A stretch of DNA of 64,000 bases from Piscicola geometra (GCA_943735955.1 OX030957.1:1780001-1844000), one strand, 5' to 3'; positions 1 to 12,800 are shown, numbered from the stretch's first letter. A program made the numbers and translations. The notes: generated by a model from the sequence alone, not told the origin.

Positions 1-284
1 ACTTTTAGAAATGACAGTAAGACAGTATCATAAAAATTTTTTAGTTTTGAATGGGTCAGGACTAGGTCAAAAAGTTGCGAGAACGGGTCGGGACTGGGAA
101 CTAAAATTCTATTGGTCAGCGGAAACGGGACGGTACAGGAAATTTTTTTCGAAACCTTGAATGAGAAATGGTCTCGGTCCGACCTCTTAAACACAATCTA
201 CACCCATGCGCTCACACCCACGCGCTCACACCCTAGGTATGGACGCCTGACGCTTGTTTTGAATTTCTGGAGTCGCTCTTGCAG

Positions 285-692
285 TTCTTGAAGACTGTAG
301 TAGAAGCCGATGCTGACGACTCCGAGAAGTGAGTGATGATGATGATCATGATCATGATAAAAAGGAAAAGTGAACGTAATAATTGTTATGCCCCCCTCTC
401 TTCACTTTAGACCAAAAAACAAGAGCATTCATTATACTTTCACTCCATTCATAGTGTCTACATTGTGGAGCGCAAGAAGTATAGTGACGTCACTATGAGG
501 TTGCTGGAGAGAAAGCCGCGAAAAGATGGAGAGAGAGTGAGTGGAGAGAGGATGGAGGAGGACGAAGAGAAGAAATTGGAGAAGGAGAGTGGTGAGAGCG
601 ATGATGCTTTCATGGAGCGGTACTTGATGCACAATAAGGAGAAGGTGGTTGAAGGCCTCTTGCCTGAGTGGTACATGCGCTTGGTGCAGTGA
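285..692 (+). CDS. C-terminal two exons of an unrecognised acidic protein (5' end not resolved)
   Basis: Two exons are visible. 285-328 follows a TTGCAG acceptor and ends at a consensus GTGAGT donor. 455-692 follows TTCATAG and ends at TGA 690-692. Phase 2 to phase 1 joining gives an open frame of 93 residues. The protein end is charged, with an acidic middle (GERMEEDEEKKLEKESGES) and the C-terminus LLPEWYMRLVQ. I do not recognise the family. Upstream exons should lie before position 285 or outside the window, but none is convincing. An alternative acceptor at CTTTAG (409/410) leads into a stop in the joined frame, so 455 is preferred. No function is assigned. Confidence 0.5.
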
Positions 693-897
693 AGCGAGAA
701 AACTTGCCGACTTTCAAGAACTCTATTTGTACTGCTTTTGTTTGCTACTTATTGAAACATCTATTAGACTCTGTTGAGCAGACTACAACGTGACTTATCA
801 TTGGAAATCGCTATTCTACTTTCTCTAAAAACTTTTTTAACTATATAACAGAAGATGTTGCATCGGAATTGTTTAATGTTTTGGTAGTGAGTCTTAC

Positions 898-981
898 CGT
901 TATGCCAAACAGTGTTTGATCTGGTATGATAACTGCAGTGGCCAAAGCAAAAATGGAACACAGCACAGCCACCTGTTTCAT
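898..981 (-). CDS. possible first exon encoding a signal peptide (orphan exon)
   Basis: On the minus strand an ATG at 981 opens 28 codons that read as a typical secretory leader: a short basic start (MKQ), then a hydrophobic core (VAVLCSIFALATAVII). They run directly into a strong GTAAGA donor at 897. Nothing downstream to the left is recognisable as a second exon, and the region there contains plus-strand exons of another gene. It could be a real 5' exon of a gene with a long intron, or a chance match. Confidence 0.2.
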
Positions 982-1960
982 TGTGAATAAAACCGGAGTC
1001 TTGACTAATAGTAACAAGGAATATATCAGCGATAACATTGATATTCATTAAAAATCAACGTTGAAAACTTCTAAGTGTTATTCGTATATTCATTTTAGAT
1101 GTATTAATAAAAATCTGATAGAAATTTCAATGACTTGTCTATATTAGAATAATTCAGGGGCGTTAATGATCATTTTGGTGATATACTTTCTTTTGACACT
1201 AAACCTTCCACACGCTATGTTGCCATATTACCAAGTGCCATTTTTTGTAAAGTTTATTCAGTTTTAATAAAACCGAAGTATACTACTGTTGGTAACCTAT
1301 TAAACCCTATAGAAATGCATATAATTTATACTAATGCATATAGTTTCTATGAACACAAGGAGGTTTTAAAATATATGAGTTTTGACTTTTTTGTGAAATC
1401 ATTCTTCAGTGACTTGCTTCTTCTGCCTTGGCAGAGCAGTATACGAACAATTAGCGAAGAGAGGTTTTCCAAAGATAATCGTACACGACACTTCAGTGAA
1501 TCCAAATCTGATACAGAGTTTACACATTGACTCTTTTAGTTATTTTTAAATGTCCGTTATAATTATCTATGGATGTGTATAATATTTATAGAATTAGTCA
1601 AAGAACTTAAAAGAACAGTGTATTGAGACATTATTGAGATTTTCTAGGAAGAATCTTCATGCTTATAAAGGTTTTTATAATCATTATAATATAATGCAAT
1701 TCAACCCAGAATACACCAAGTGATTTATAACTTTTAGTCCGTTTAAAAGCATTTTCAGACTGTTTACGGTCCATCCCTTCTTTCCCAACCAGTGTGTCAT
1801 TTCTATTTAAACCCACTTAAAAACAGTCTCTTCTGGAATTTTTGTATTACGTCTTATGTCTTTTTCAATTTAGCGAAATCCATTGTTTGGTTTTAAATTT
1901 TCTATACTTTTTTATATATAAGAAAATTAGAACTTACTTCTATTTAGGTTGATTAAATAT

Positions 1961-2033
1961 CTTAGAGTCTAAACTTTAGACTCTAAAGTTTAGAATCTAA
2001 AGTTTAGTTTAGATTCTAAAGTTTAGATTCTAA
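1961..2033. repeat. cluster of TCTAAAGTTTAGA palindromes just upstream of the HAD gene
   Basis: Several overlapping copies of a 13-base palindrome, TCTAAAGTTTAGA, and its variants (AGACTCTAAAGTTTAGAATC, GATTCTAAAGTTTAGATTC) occupy about 70 bases ending 17 bases before the ATG at 2050. The strand could fold into hairpins. It may be a degenerate microsatellite, a MITE end or a regulatory cluster; the sequence alone does not decide. Confidence 0.6.
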
Positions 2034-2049
2034 ACCTACCCACAGAAGA

Positions 2050-2885
2050 ATGAATGAGTGCCTCAATGATGTTTCCAGGACGATTCAACTTTTAAGAGAA
2101 AAGGGTATCCGTTTACTGGCTGTTGACTTTGACAAAACTCTTTTATCATTCCACACTGGGGGAGCATGGAGTGGAAAGACTTCAGATCTGGTGAAAGGAA
2201 TCAGGCCTTTTCTAGCACAGCTTATAAACCTCTGCCTTGAAAGTGATGACATCTTTGTGGCCATTGTCACTTTTTCACCTCAGCATGAACTTCTTTCATC
2301 TGTGTTGGAGATTATTTGCAAGTTTGTGAATGTAATTTATTTTTAAAATCTCAAATTATTCATTCATAATTATACATATTCATACTCCTCATTGGCAGGT
2401 ATTCTTCAGACTTATACCTTCAGACATGTTTGAGTCGATCAGACTTCAGGAGGAACCTTCCTGGAAAGGAAGGACATCTGGTAACAGTGGTGAAGAACAT
2501 TCAGAAAGAGCATGGAGTTAAGGTAAGACCTGAGGAGGTTTTCCTGCTAGATGATGATGTCAGCAACACAGCCATTGCCCTCAAATTCAACCATAGAGCC
2601 ATACTTTTTGATGATAAAACTACCATAGCGTCCATCAACCACTATCTCTCACAACTAGCCCCAACAGTTTCATGCACTTATTATGTCAAGAATTCTGAGA
2701 AAGTTTTTTCACAGTCTTACTTGAACCCTCAAACACCTACAACCCACCCTGTCTTGCACCACTCTAGCCACAGCCTTCCTTCAGCTACTTACCAACCTCA
2801 TCACAGCATGTGTCCGCAACCACTCTTCCGCAATGTTAGCATGCCATTCAGCAGCCACTACCGCAAGAATGGTTCTTTCAAATGA
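2050..2885 (+). CDS. HAD-superfamily phosphatase-like protein
   Basis: Exons 2050-2321 and 2399-2885 join in phase 2/1 across a 77-base intron, giving 252 residues. Near the N-terminus, AVDFDKTLLSFHTGG carries the DxD(K/x)T motif I of haloacid-dehalogenase phosphatases. ESDDIFVAIVTFS fits motif II (hhhT/S). VRPEEVFLLDDDVSNTAIA is a good motif IV (DD) and RAILFDD follows. The nucleophile Asp and the catalytic Asp two residues on are both present, so it is probably an active Mg2+-dependent phosphatase. The C-terminal 50 residues are His/Ser/Pro-rich, without a domain. Substrate unknown. A CACAG acceptor-like site 5 bases before the ATG leaves room for a non-coding 5' exon. Codon choice is ordinary for the window. 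Confidence 0.75.
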
Positions 2886-3709
2886 GTGCCAACCTGCACA
2901 GCACCCTACACCATATCCTTCATCGTGATAACACATATATCCCCATGAAGATCCTTCATCACTATCATCATTCTTATCACTCATACATTTCCAATCACAT
3001 TGTGTTATTTATCAGTGTACTTTTTATTTATGAACTTTCTCATATTTATTTTAAAATAATTTATATTTTTTTTTTGGCCTTCTAATTATTTCTGATTTTT
3101 AGTTTAATGGCGATTGGTGATGAGCTTGGAGAATTTGGTTTTTGAATCTCAGATTCTCGATAACCTGATGAAAACATTCAAATTTGCATGAAAAATTTCA
3201 TTTTTACGATAAAAAATAGAACTCCGGTGTTTTATAAACTTTCCATAAGTTGTGTTCTCTTCTGTCGTGTTTTGTTCGGTATAAACGACCCAAATAGACC
3301 TTTGACAAAACAAAACTTTGCCACGGACGAAATAGATCTTAAAAATAGTCTTCAACAAATTTAGACTGGGTTAGGATATGGGTCTATTTTTGCTTTAATA
3401 TTTCGTCCAAGGTCCTTTATCCGTTTCCTTGGGGTTGTACGGAAGAGAAGAAGGCATTGGTAAGATAGCTAGGTTTATTCAATGCAATATATCAATTATG
3501 AAAACGTTTAAAAACCATTGCAATTAGCCTTTGGCATTTGTTACAGTTTGATACATATTTTAAAAGTTATATCTATAGATATAAAATATCAATATGAAAT
3601 ACTATTCTGCAATAAAGGTGACCGAATAAAAATGAAGTGATGTACAAAGCCGAAAGGAGTGTTTAAAAGGTGGATGAATGAATGGCAGATGCTGATGATG
3701 GTGGTTTGG
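2886..3709. other. intergenic region between convergent genes
   Basis: Spacer between the 3' end of the HAD-like gene and the 3' end of the RalGDS gene on the other strand. An AATAAA on the minus strand at 3474-3479 could serve the RalGDS transcript. I see no other feature. Confidence 0.5.
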
Positions 3710-6700
3710 TCACAGGACTTTTTGGTGGATGTAGTGGTGCTTTTTCTTGATGAGAAACTCTAAGGAATTGCATGGCTGGATATTTTTCAAGACCAGGTCA
3801 CCGCTTTCAAAAAGCAATTCTGAGCATTATTTAAAAGGAATGTCAGTGCTATTTTTAAGACATATTAAATGCTTTAATAAACTTAAATTTACATTTATGC
3901 CTCGATATTTGAAAAATGTATCTAAATGACATAATTATCTTTCCAGTATACTTTATCAGACTAACGTGGATTGTTGGGAACGAGTTGGAAGAGGTGGAAA
4001 GAGGAAGGATCGTTGCAGACGTTGTACTTGCAGAGAATCCTATCGATTACATCTTCCGATGTGTCCCTCCGGGAAACCTAACGAGGTAGAATCCAGGGTC
4101 GGTAGTTGAAATATATAAATAAAAATAATTATGAGTTTGCTGACTCGATATTCTATTTAAACTTTATAAAACATTAAAAACCCAATAAAGATTTTACTCA
4201 ATTTTTAAAAACCATGCGAGCAAAAATAATCTAAAGGTTAGATGAAGGCTTTAAAGGCTTGGTACCAGTATGCTCTTGTACTTGCTGAAGTGCGCCACCC
4301 CAACAACGCCTTCCAAGTAGGCTTTCGCAATCGCCTCCTTTGCCGTACTGCCATCCACCAGCTGTGAGTCGACAGTCGCAGACACCATCGACATCTTCCT
4401 CGACTGATGAAAGCGTAATTAATGTTGTCATGAGACGACATTGTTTGAGAGTGAACACTTCAATGCTCGTCTCATTAGAACCCGCCTTAAAGATAAAATG
4501 CGGGCATTCAGACTCCGAGTCTCTAAAGAAACTTGTTAGCAAAAGGTTAAAAATTAAATTTTGAACTTAATCTTAACCCAAGTACCTCGTTCTTCTTCTT
4601 CTCCGGCTTGCCATGCAGACTGTTGAAGCTCCAGCAGTGTGTCAAGGCAGAGTCCCAGTCGAAGAGAGGGTTGCAGAAACTTCTTTCGTAAGTGCTCTTC
4701 TTCGACCTGGAACAGCGTCTGGCCAGGGTGCTGAAGAAGTTGCGTGTGCATTGGGTGTCAGGTCATTCTTTTGGCGGTTGTAACATGGACTTTTTAATAT
4801 ATTGAGAAGTCCACGGGGTTTTATACATTTACCTGGTGTTAATAATAGTTGAGTTACCGTATTACCAAGAAATGTTTAAAACCTTGGGAATGTCACTGAA
4901 GTCCTGTTGTTGTTGATGTCGAGCGATTCCTTGGCAGGGGCACTACTGACCCGTGGTTCGAGCTTGCATGATAGCACGTAACTGTAAAAAATATATTATA
5001 GTTCGATACTAATAAATAACATTAATTAATTAAACATTTTTTTAAATGTGAAAAATGTGCGATCATGTTTAAATTAAATTGGATCGTTATATTATTTAAA
5101 TTTTCACCTGTCTTCTGCGTTGGTGGTGGGCAGATGGAGGAAGAGTGGCATGAACTCCGAATGGAAGTTGAGGTGGTAGAGTTTGCAGGAGGTCTGCAAC
5201 AGGGAAAGCTGTGTCAGAATGCTGTGTTCTCTGAACTTCTTCTCAAAGTTTATCATCGCCTCTGTTCATAAGTGTTTGATGATTTAGAGAGTTTTGGAAC
5301 TACTACAAGTCGTTTAATAAATCAGTCATTCATTGAGTCAACTTCGATTCAATGCATCAATCAATAATTTGATCAAGTCATTCATGATGCACAAAAGAAG
5401 CGAACCTTGTCCGTCCACTTGCACAGTGTTGTTCTGGGAGGCATGCAGCATGGTGAGGTCGGTGAGGAAGGTGCCAAGGTAGGGCACTATTCCCAAGTTC
5501 AAGTACAACAAGTCATCCTGCTGGAGGGTCGAAAAGATTATTTTTGAAGTTGTTTTGTTGACATTTGTTTCGCTTTAGTTTGGAAACCAGCAATATTTAT
5601 TCCATTCCATGCATTTCACCTTGGTGACGTGCCAACTCTTCGTCTTCTTGTGCTTCTTCACTGTTGCAAACTTAGAGGTACCTTCCTTTAATCAGATCAT
5701 TGTGTGGTTGTATAGAGCGTAACTTTCCTTTATAAAGCACCAACCTGATCCATGATTTGTCTGAGAACAGTCTGGTTGTCGTCATCACTCATCGTCTTCG
5801 TCAGTCTCTCGTATATCGACAAGTGCTTTCTGAATTAAATGAAAAAATTTCTCAATTTAATGTATTAATAATTATAATAAAACTAAGTATACATTCTTCT
5901 AAATCAAACTTTTGAAGTTATCGACGATAAATTGTTTCATCTTTTTCTTCGCATCAATCATCCCAACCACTCACTGATCCACTAAAGCCCATGTCTTTTC
6001 CAGCCGGTAAATGGCTGCGGATTTCAGTGCAGACGTCAAAGCTTTGAGTGAAGCGAAGTTCTTGAAGCATCGTAACTCCTGATGTGTAATAAATGTTAAA
6101 ATTTAGTTGTAAAAAAATTAAAAATTATATTTTATTGCCGATAAGAATAAAACTCATCAACAAGATCAATGACTGCAAAGCTTTTAACTTGAGCGATCGA
6201 GATCCAACGTTCGATCACTCTGGCTCGCTGGTGGGCGTGGCGAGAGGCTAAGATGGAGGCGATGACTCGGTATGTGAGGTGGTTGAACTGCTCCACAGTC
6301 GCCATCACACTCAGCACCTTCTCTTTTTCTTCCAATCTTTTGGACCAAACTGACCCCAGGCACTCAGGAAGGTATACTCGGCAAAAAAGGTCCTTGTGTG
6401 TGTGGTTTAATGTAGAAACTGAACAATGCGTATGTAAGTCTTGTTTTGCAAACGTTTTCAAGTTACTTTCTAACAGATTAAAGAGTCGAAAATAAGCACC
6501 AAAAATGGTGAATAAAAAAATTAGAAAATGGGTTTTAAAGAAAATGCGCGTACAGCATCGATGCACGTCAGTTGCTCAGCGAACTCCCATGGGGAAAGTA
6601 GGTCCAGGTGGTAGAATGCATTGATGGGACACGAGATGTTCCACTGGAAGCCACTGAATACTAAGTTGTCTGTCGATTTAATTTGTATTATTATAATACG

Positions 6701-8529
6701 TATAATGAGTTTCTTTTAAATAGTTTGTCTCTTATATTTAAATGAGACTTGAAAATGGATTAGGCGTCATGTTGGTCATGTATGAATAATGAATTTGCCT
6801 ATACTTCAGACACCAACCGACAGATAAATGTTTAAACTCTTTTAAAATAGTTTCTAGTTTTCCTAATAAATTTTCAGCAGGCGATTTTTGGAAGAATAAG
6901 ATGAGGCTTTTGAGTAGGAGGTGCTTGGGTGGTTCGTAAAAATCCTTCTTGTACTTGGAAGTCCAAATGTGGATAAGGGTCCTAATTGATCTGAGTCAGT
7001 CGATAAAGATTTCATGATTTTAATTGATTAGTGAATATTAATCACACTTTATTATAATTCTAGTTTGATAATAAATTATATAAAATAATAGGAAAGGCAA
7101 CGTGTAGCCGAGTACCCGAGGGTCAGGTAACCAAAACCTTTTTTAATTTTGTATTTTAATAAAAGTCAAAGTTAGTGATTTTTTCGAGTTCTTGGCTACC
7201 GGGTACCCGATACCTGAGTTTCGGACCCATTGCCCTCTTTATAAAAAAGATATATAATTTTTAAATAGACATTTATATTTGAGACAAAAACTAGATTAAA
7301 GTGAATAAAGGTATTTTAATAGTGTTAGTTGAAAATGGCTGGATCAATTGAGACGTACTTCAGGTAGTTTGACCTAGATGGTTCGCTTCTTGATGAGCTC
7401 ATGTAGCATTCATTATAACTGCATCATTCAATTAATTAGCATACTATTAGTTTTTGGCATGTGTAGGGAGTTTTAGTTATTATAGGTTTATAACTGGTAC
7501 ATTGAAATTGTTATGAATTAATCAAATAATGTTTTTTTTCTCATTATAGGTTTTAAATGCTTTTTGACTTACTAACGCTTTTATATTTCAAGTGCTTATG
7601 CCAACCCTTCAAAGGAATTTACATACCAAGTTGCTAGTGAAATTTTCATTAATTTTTGAAACGCAATTATTTATTTATTTTTAAAGTGAAATATCAATAA
7701 AAGTTTGAAAAAAATTTTATAACTATTTTTCAAAATCTTTAAAACAAAAACCTGCCTACTTTCTGAATATCTTCTCGACTAGCGTTTGCGGACTGATGAA
7801 GGATCGGTAGGTGCTGAGGTAGACGGAGACGAAGATCAAATCGATGCTGCCTGACTCGTTGCCCAGCAACTGAACAAGTTTGTCTTGTGTTGCATACTTG
7901 ATGCTCTTCACCTCTTCCAGCTTCCAACGGTGGATGGCATTCAGTTTTGGCTGTTGGATGGTTGATGATTGCATGCCAATTAAGTGGTCGGTACTTTGAA
8001 GAATTTTTTGGTGAATTGGCGTGTTACGATGCGTAAATATTTAAATTTTTATAAATGTTTTTGAATTTGATGTGGAATTATAAAATGGTCCGAAAATCTG
8101 TCAACATCATGATATAACAAGAAACCTACATCGTTTCTGTGAAGAGTGTCGTAGAACTTAGATTGGCCGTTGAAAGTGACACACGGCTGTACTTCAAAAC
8201 TGCTGTTGATAAGCACTTTCTTGTAATTCACTTTATACACCACGTCTTTTTCCTTCACTTCCCGACTGAGCTTTTCTGTTTCATCTCTGTCTTCCTTTAG
8301 AAATACATGCTAAATAAGTTTTAATAATTTTTTTCAATAATGAAAGAAACAGCAGGTTTATACTGCATTTTGAAGCCTATGAAGTTTGTATATATATTTT
8401 TAACATTATTATTTATAAACTAATATTAAAAATAATCTAATAAAAGCAGTTTTCAGCCTGATAAGTCCTTTGCTCTCCACACCCTCCTCTCACCTCGACA
8501 TGCCATGTAGTGTTCCTAGAAGCCAACAT
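3710..8529 (-). CDS. RALGDS: RalGDS/RGL-family guanine nucleotide exchange factor
   Basis: Predicted exons, 5' to 3': 8529-8494, 8294-8130, 7950-7760, 6981-6805, 6653-6554, 6392-6189, 6078-5975, 5829-5745, 5685-5620, 5517-5406, 5261-5108, 4981-4883, 4730-4586, 4403-4266, 4077-3966, 3819-3710. All phases agree, giving 665 residues. The REM/RasGEF-N domain (about 13-190) includes DLIFVSVYLSTYRSFISPQT. The CDC25 catalytic domain (about 195-465) includes PECLGSVWSKR, VMATVEQFNHLTYRVIASI, IYRLEKTWALV and GIVPYLGTFLTDLTML, which are hallmarks of RalGDS proteins. The C-terminal RA domain contains KYKSIL, TSEDVIDRILCKYN and SLEFLIKKK. It should load Ral with GTP downstream of Ras. Length is close to mammalian RGL proteins. 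A possible extra 15-24 nt exon near 7388 is unresolved. Confidence 0.88.
7095..7232. repeat. imperfect inverted repeat in a RalGDS intron
   Basis: The segment GTAGCCGAGTACCCGAGGG near 7102 and TTGGCTACCGGGTACCCGAT near 7192 are imperfect reverse complements separated by about 70 bases. The whole is GC-richer than the surrounding intron. It looks like a small foldback element (MITE-like) of unknown origin. Confidence 0.4.
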
Positions 8530-8799
8530 CGCTACTTAAGACGCCACTGCAGCAACCGTATTTACCAACAATACATCATATGGGTCGCAGGTAAAACGGG
8601 CTTTACGTAAGGGAAGGTGACGAACAGGTGATAATCAGTGATGAGCGTACAAAAATATTATTTTAGTGAATTAATTTGGAGTCTGCTTTTTTTAAAATTC
8701 AGAAATAATAATATAATTTTTTATAAATACAGAAGTAACACTTTTATATTTTGAATAAAATAAAATAAATTAAGATGAGAAGTTTTATTGAGTGTTGCA

Positions 8800-9560
8800 T
8801 CAATCTTCAAGGTTCAGAGAATACCTTTCATACAAAGCTCTGGTAGTGGTTTGCTCCAGGTTGGCTGGTGGTTTCGAGTCAGTAGTTTATTATTAGTTAA
8901 ATTTATATATATATAAGAGTTATTATGCAATTAAATAATATAAAATATCACATAAAATTCAAAGCTACCAATTCTGCCAAGAATGATCTGTCCATAATCC
9001 TTCATATCATTGTAGTCATGTAGCTTTGTGATAAATGCAGACAGCTCTTCTACTGAATGGCCTCTAAAAAACAAAATATGAAAATTGAATGAAAAAAAAT
9101 CATTTTAAAGATATATTAATTGTTTATAGATGTGAATTCTGTTGAAAGTATTTTAAAATAAAAACACTGGTTTAAATAACTAAAAACAAAAAATTATCTA
9201 CTCATTTTTGAGCAAGGTTATTTCATCATTAAGCTTCTGTAATTTATCCCTCAACAGATCCTCTGTTTCCAGTGAATCTTTAGTATTCTCACTGTTTCCA
9301 GATTTCAACTGTAATTAAAAATAATTATTTTAAAACATAATAGAGTTAATGATTATAAAGTAACATACTGGACACTTGAAGCTTGAGCCTGATGGTCTTT
9401 TACTGTAAAATTTACAGTGTAACTACAGTATTATTATAATTATAAATTTACTATATTCTTAACAATTTAAACATTTAATACTTAAGAAAGAAACTAAATA
9501 TTCATCAATAAAAATAGAAAATGTATTTTATTCAAAGTTTAAGCTAACTTACAGTGGCAT
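8800..9560 (-). CDS. SWI5: SWI5 DNA-repair/recombination protein homolog
   Basis: Exons 9560-9553, 9402-9369, 9308-9202, 9063-8969 and 8864-8800 join with matching phases into a 102-residue protein, the usual small size of the family. The central helix (LLRDKLQKLNDEITLLKNE) is a coiled coil. It is followed by the family signature GHSVEELSAFITKLHDYND, then MKDYGQIILGRIA and the tail ALYERYSLNLED, which aligns with the vertebrate C-terminus. SWI5 pairs with SFR1 (MEI5) to stabilise RAD51 filaments in homologous recombination. The first exon is only 8 bases (ATG CCA CT) before a GTAAGT donor. A minus-strand AATAAA lies just after the stop. It is tandem to RalGDS (270 bases) and divergent from TCERG1. 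Confidence 0.88.
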
Positions 9561-9805
9561 GGTTTCAAGAAAACACTTTTTTCACGGATGCTTATAAATG
9601 TCGAAATCGAAAAATTACAGCTATATAAAAAAATACAACTTTCAATATTTACACTAATAAAAAACTTTATTAATAGTTTTGAAACCGGTAACTAAATTCC
9701 AGATATTGTATCTATGGAAGACATTTATAATTTGTGTAAAACATTATCGTTGACAGTCTAGTTGGTTATTCAAATATAAACTCTGATTTTAACTTCAAAT
9801 CGCTT
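9561..9805. promoter_or_regulatory. shared divergent promoter region of SWI5 and TCERG1
   Basis: Only 245 bases separate the start codons of SWI5 (minus) and TCERG1 (plus), so both promoters and 5' UTRs must lie here or overlap the first exons. The segment is AT-rich with no clear TATA box at a fixed distance. Bidirectional promoters between DNA-repair and transcription genes are common in compact animal genomes; the role here is inferred from layout only. Confidence 0.55.
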
Positions 9806-12800
9806 ATGTCAGAGAAAACTATGAGTTACGCGGATGACGAAGAAATGCCATCAGCAGGAATAGTTTCAGAAATAAACGCTCAATCAGGCGGTCCTAGTGT
9901 GTTTGACGCCGAAGCATTATCAAATCCAAATGCCTATAAAAGTAAAATTAATGAAAATAATTGTGAAACTTCTAATACTTTCGGAGTTAACAATCTTGCA
10001 ATGAGTCATCAAAATGAAATAAATATGACTGAAAATGAGGGCGGTGATGGAATGAAAGTGCATGAAAGTGGAGCAAAAGAAAGTAGCGAAGGCATTCCTT
10101 ACAATAATGGAGATGCTGGAGCAGCAAAATTTGAACCATTTCATCCAAGGTTAATTTATTCAATATATAAAAATAGGTATAGGGGAAAATATTTGTAATA
10201 GATCATTTAAATTTTAAACTTTAAAGATCAACCACTCTCATAGGGATGACCCGAGGCTAAGTGGTCCATTCCAGCACCCCGGTTTCCGAGGACCGAACCC
10301 AATGATGAGAGGTCCTCATGGCATGAGAGGTCCCAACATGCCCTTGTTGAGGGGGGGGCCTCTGCCTCACCACATGGCGCCTCCCTTCAACCGACCCAAC
10401 TTCGATGGTGGCTTCGGGCCTCCTCGTTTTGGAGGACCAATGATGGGCGGGCCGATGATGGGCAGGGGACCGATGAGAGGTCCAATGCCTCCTATGGGAC
10501 GGCCTGGCATGTTCAATGGGGGCATGCGAGGACCAATGGGGCCTCCGGGCAAGATGATGCCAGAGAACATGATGTCTGGCATGGTTCGTGCGACTATCAT
10601 CTATCACCCATTTAAGACTCATCTCACACGTTTCAGCAAACTTGCACATGGTGACCAACTGACGCCTCAATCACTGCAGAGACATCCAGGCTTTCCTGGC
10701 ATGGGCGGCAACTTCCCACCACAAGGAGGCAACAACAACAACAACCCTGATCCCAACCAGGAACTCTGGGTCGAAACCAAGACCACTGAAGGAAAGGTAT
10801 CCATCATAATAGCAACCCCAATCGATTATTAAAACTTGTTCATTTTTCAAAATTTAAACGCTTAAATTGTAGATTTTGATTTACTGATTTTAATTTAAAC
10901 AGAGCACATTTTTAAAAATCGTTTTTACGGCATAATCTATAAGCAATTCAAAAGACAGAAATATTGTCTTTTTTTCATAAATTTTGTTTTTTCTTCTTAT
11001 ATTGTTGAAAATCACTTGTTTTATTAAATTTAATATAAGGAATCAGAACTAAAAGTTAAAAGAATAATATCCTGACAAAGTTATTAACATTTTAAAAGCT
11101 TCACTTATGGAAGAAATCAACTTTTACTTAGTTTTTTATTTATTAAAAATTTATCAATCAATAACTGCTTCGAATTCTCTAAAAACCTCCACACTATCAT
11201 CAGAGTACAATCCACTTCTCCACAAGCAGCAAACATCTTGCACTCTTGCACAGTCGTACTACTACAACGCCAAGACGCGCGAGACGGTGTGGACGAGGCC
11301 GGAAAATGTGAAGGTTGTCACGCAGGCAGAGATGGAGTCGATGGCGATGTCTCAGATGCAAGCACCCTCGCAGCAGCAGCAGCAGCAGCCTCCATTCACA
11401 CAGCCCAACCAGGCAGGCATGCCTAGAGGTAGTGAGGAGCATGTTGTGGCGTCCCTTTGCATCGCATTGTAGGCTCGTTTGGAAAATGAATATTTGCATT
11501 GAATTTACGTTTGACAATATCGAAACACTTCTACAGACTATTTTTGTTTACCTTCCCTTCAGCTGGTCTTCCCAACAACCCTGGAGACTTCCACTCCTTC
11601 AACAACCACTTTTCCCACTCCATGAGACCTAGTTCGTCAAGCTTTCACTTGTCTGTAAAGTCCGCAAATCAATTCTACTTGCCGCCTTCAAAATGATTTC
11701 AATCGTCTAGCCCACTACTATCATCATCATCACCATCATTATCGTCATCATCATCACCACCACCACAGACTTCCCTTTCATGCCTCCCTTCTTTCCTCCC
11801 GGCATGCTGCCTCAACACATGAACCAGGTCACTTGCAATACATGCAACTACTATCATTATCATCGTCATCATCATCATCACCACCAACACCATCATCATC
11901 AACCACAACACTAATATCCATTACGCGCCTTTTAGAATCACCACACAACATCCATCCACACACAACCATCCCCACTCTACTTTACCTCATTCACTCAAAC
12001 CACCACCACCACCACAACCCTCATTCCAACCACCATCACCACTACCCTCATCCCAACCACCACCACCACAACCCTCACTCCAACCACCATCACTACAACC
12101 CTCATTCTAACCACCACCACCACTACCCTCATCCCAACCACCACCACCACAACCCTCACTCCAACCACCATCACTACAACCCTCACTCCAACCACCACCA
12201 ACACAACCCTCATTCCAACCACCACCACCACAACCCTCCTTCCAACCACCACCAACACAACCCTCATTCCAACCACCACCACCACAACCCTCATTCCAAC
12301 CACCACCACCACCACAAAACTCATTCCAACCACCACCACCACAACCCTCATTCCAACCACCACCACCACCACAAAACTCATTCCAACCACACTCACTCAA
12401 TCCACAACCACCACAACAATCATCCCAACCAACCACTACCAACCACTCATTCCCACCACAGCAGTCTTCGGTGATCACATCGGAGCCACAGCCGGTGAAG
12501 CCAGCGGCAGTGCTGGAGTGGTCGGAACACAAGACGCCGGAGGGAGAGACGTACTACTACAGCAGCAAGTCGCAACAGTCCGTCTGGGAAAAACCCAAAG
12601 TGCTCGTCGACTATGAAGGTGTTGTGTTGTTGTTGTTGTGGTGTTGTTTTTGTATGCTGCTGTGGTGTTGTTGATGTGTTATTTATGTATGGTTGTATTT
12701 TTATTGTGTTTGTGTTGTTTTTTTTATAGTTGTTGTAATGGGTTTTTAGTGTTGCATTTTTTTACTGCTGTTGCTTTCATGTTTTGTAATCGGACTTCAT

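Larger units (their letters stand above)
693..2049. other. intergenic region, mostly featureless
   Basis: AT-rich spacer between the first gene fragment and the HAD-like gene. The only notable contents are the candidate leader exon at 898-981 (minus strand) and the cluster of TCTAAAGTTTAGA palindromes at 1961-2033, both listed separately. I see no conserved protein segment. Confidence 0.5.

Noticed and set aside
1..180. Recurrent GGGTCAGGAC/GGGTCGGGAC/GGGACGGTAC words at the left edge
   Set aside because: Suggests a repeat or transposon end, but too little is inside the window to define it.
4420..4545. Extra RalGDS exon (frame DSESECPHFIFKAGSNETSIEV)
   Set aside because: Phase does not match neighbouring exons, and direct joining of 4586 to 4403 is already in frame.
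11833..12474. 213-residue ORF rich in NHHHHNPHS
   Set aside because: It is a simple-repeat tract in an intron of TCERG1, flanked by exons that join in phase without it.
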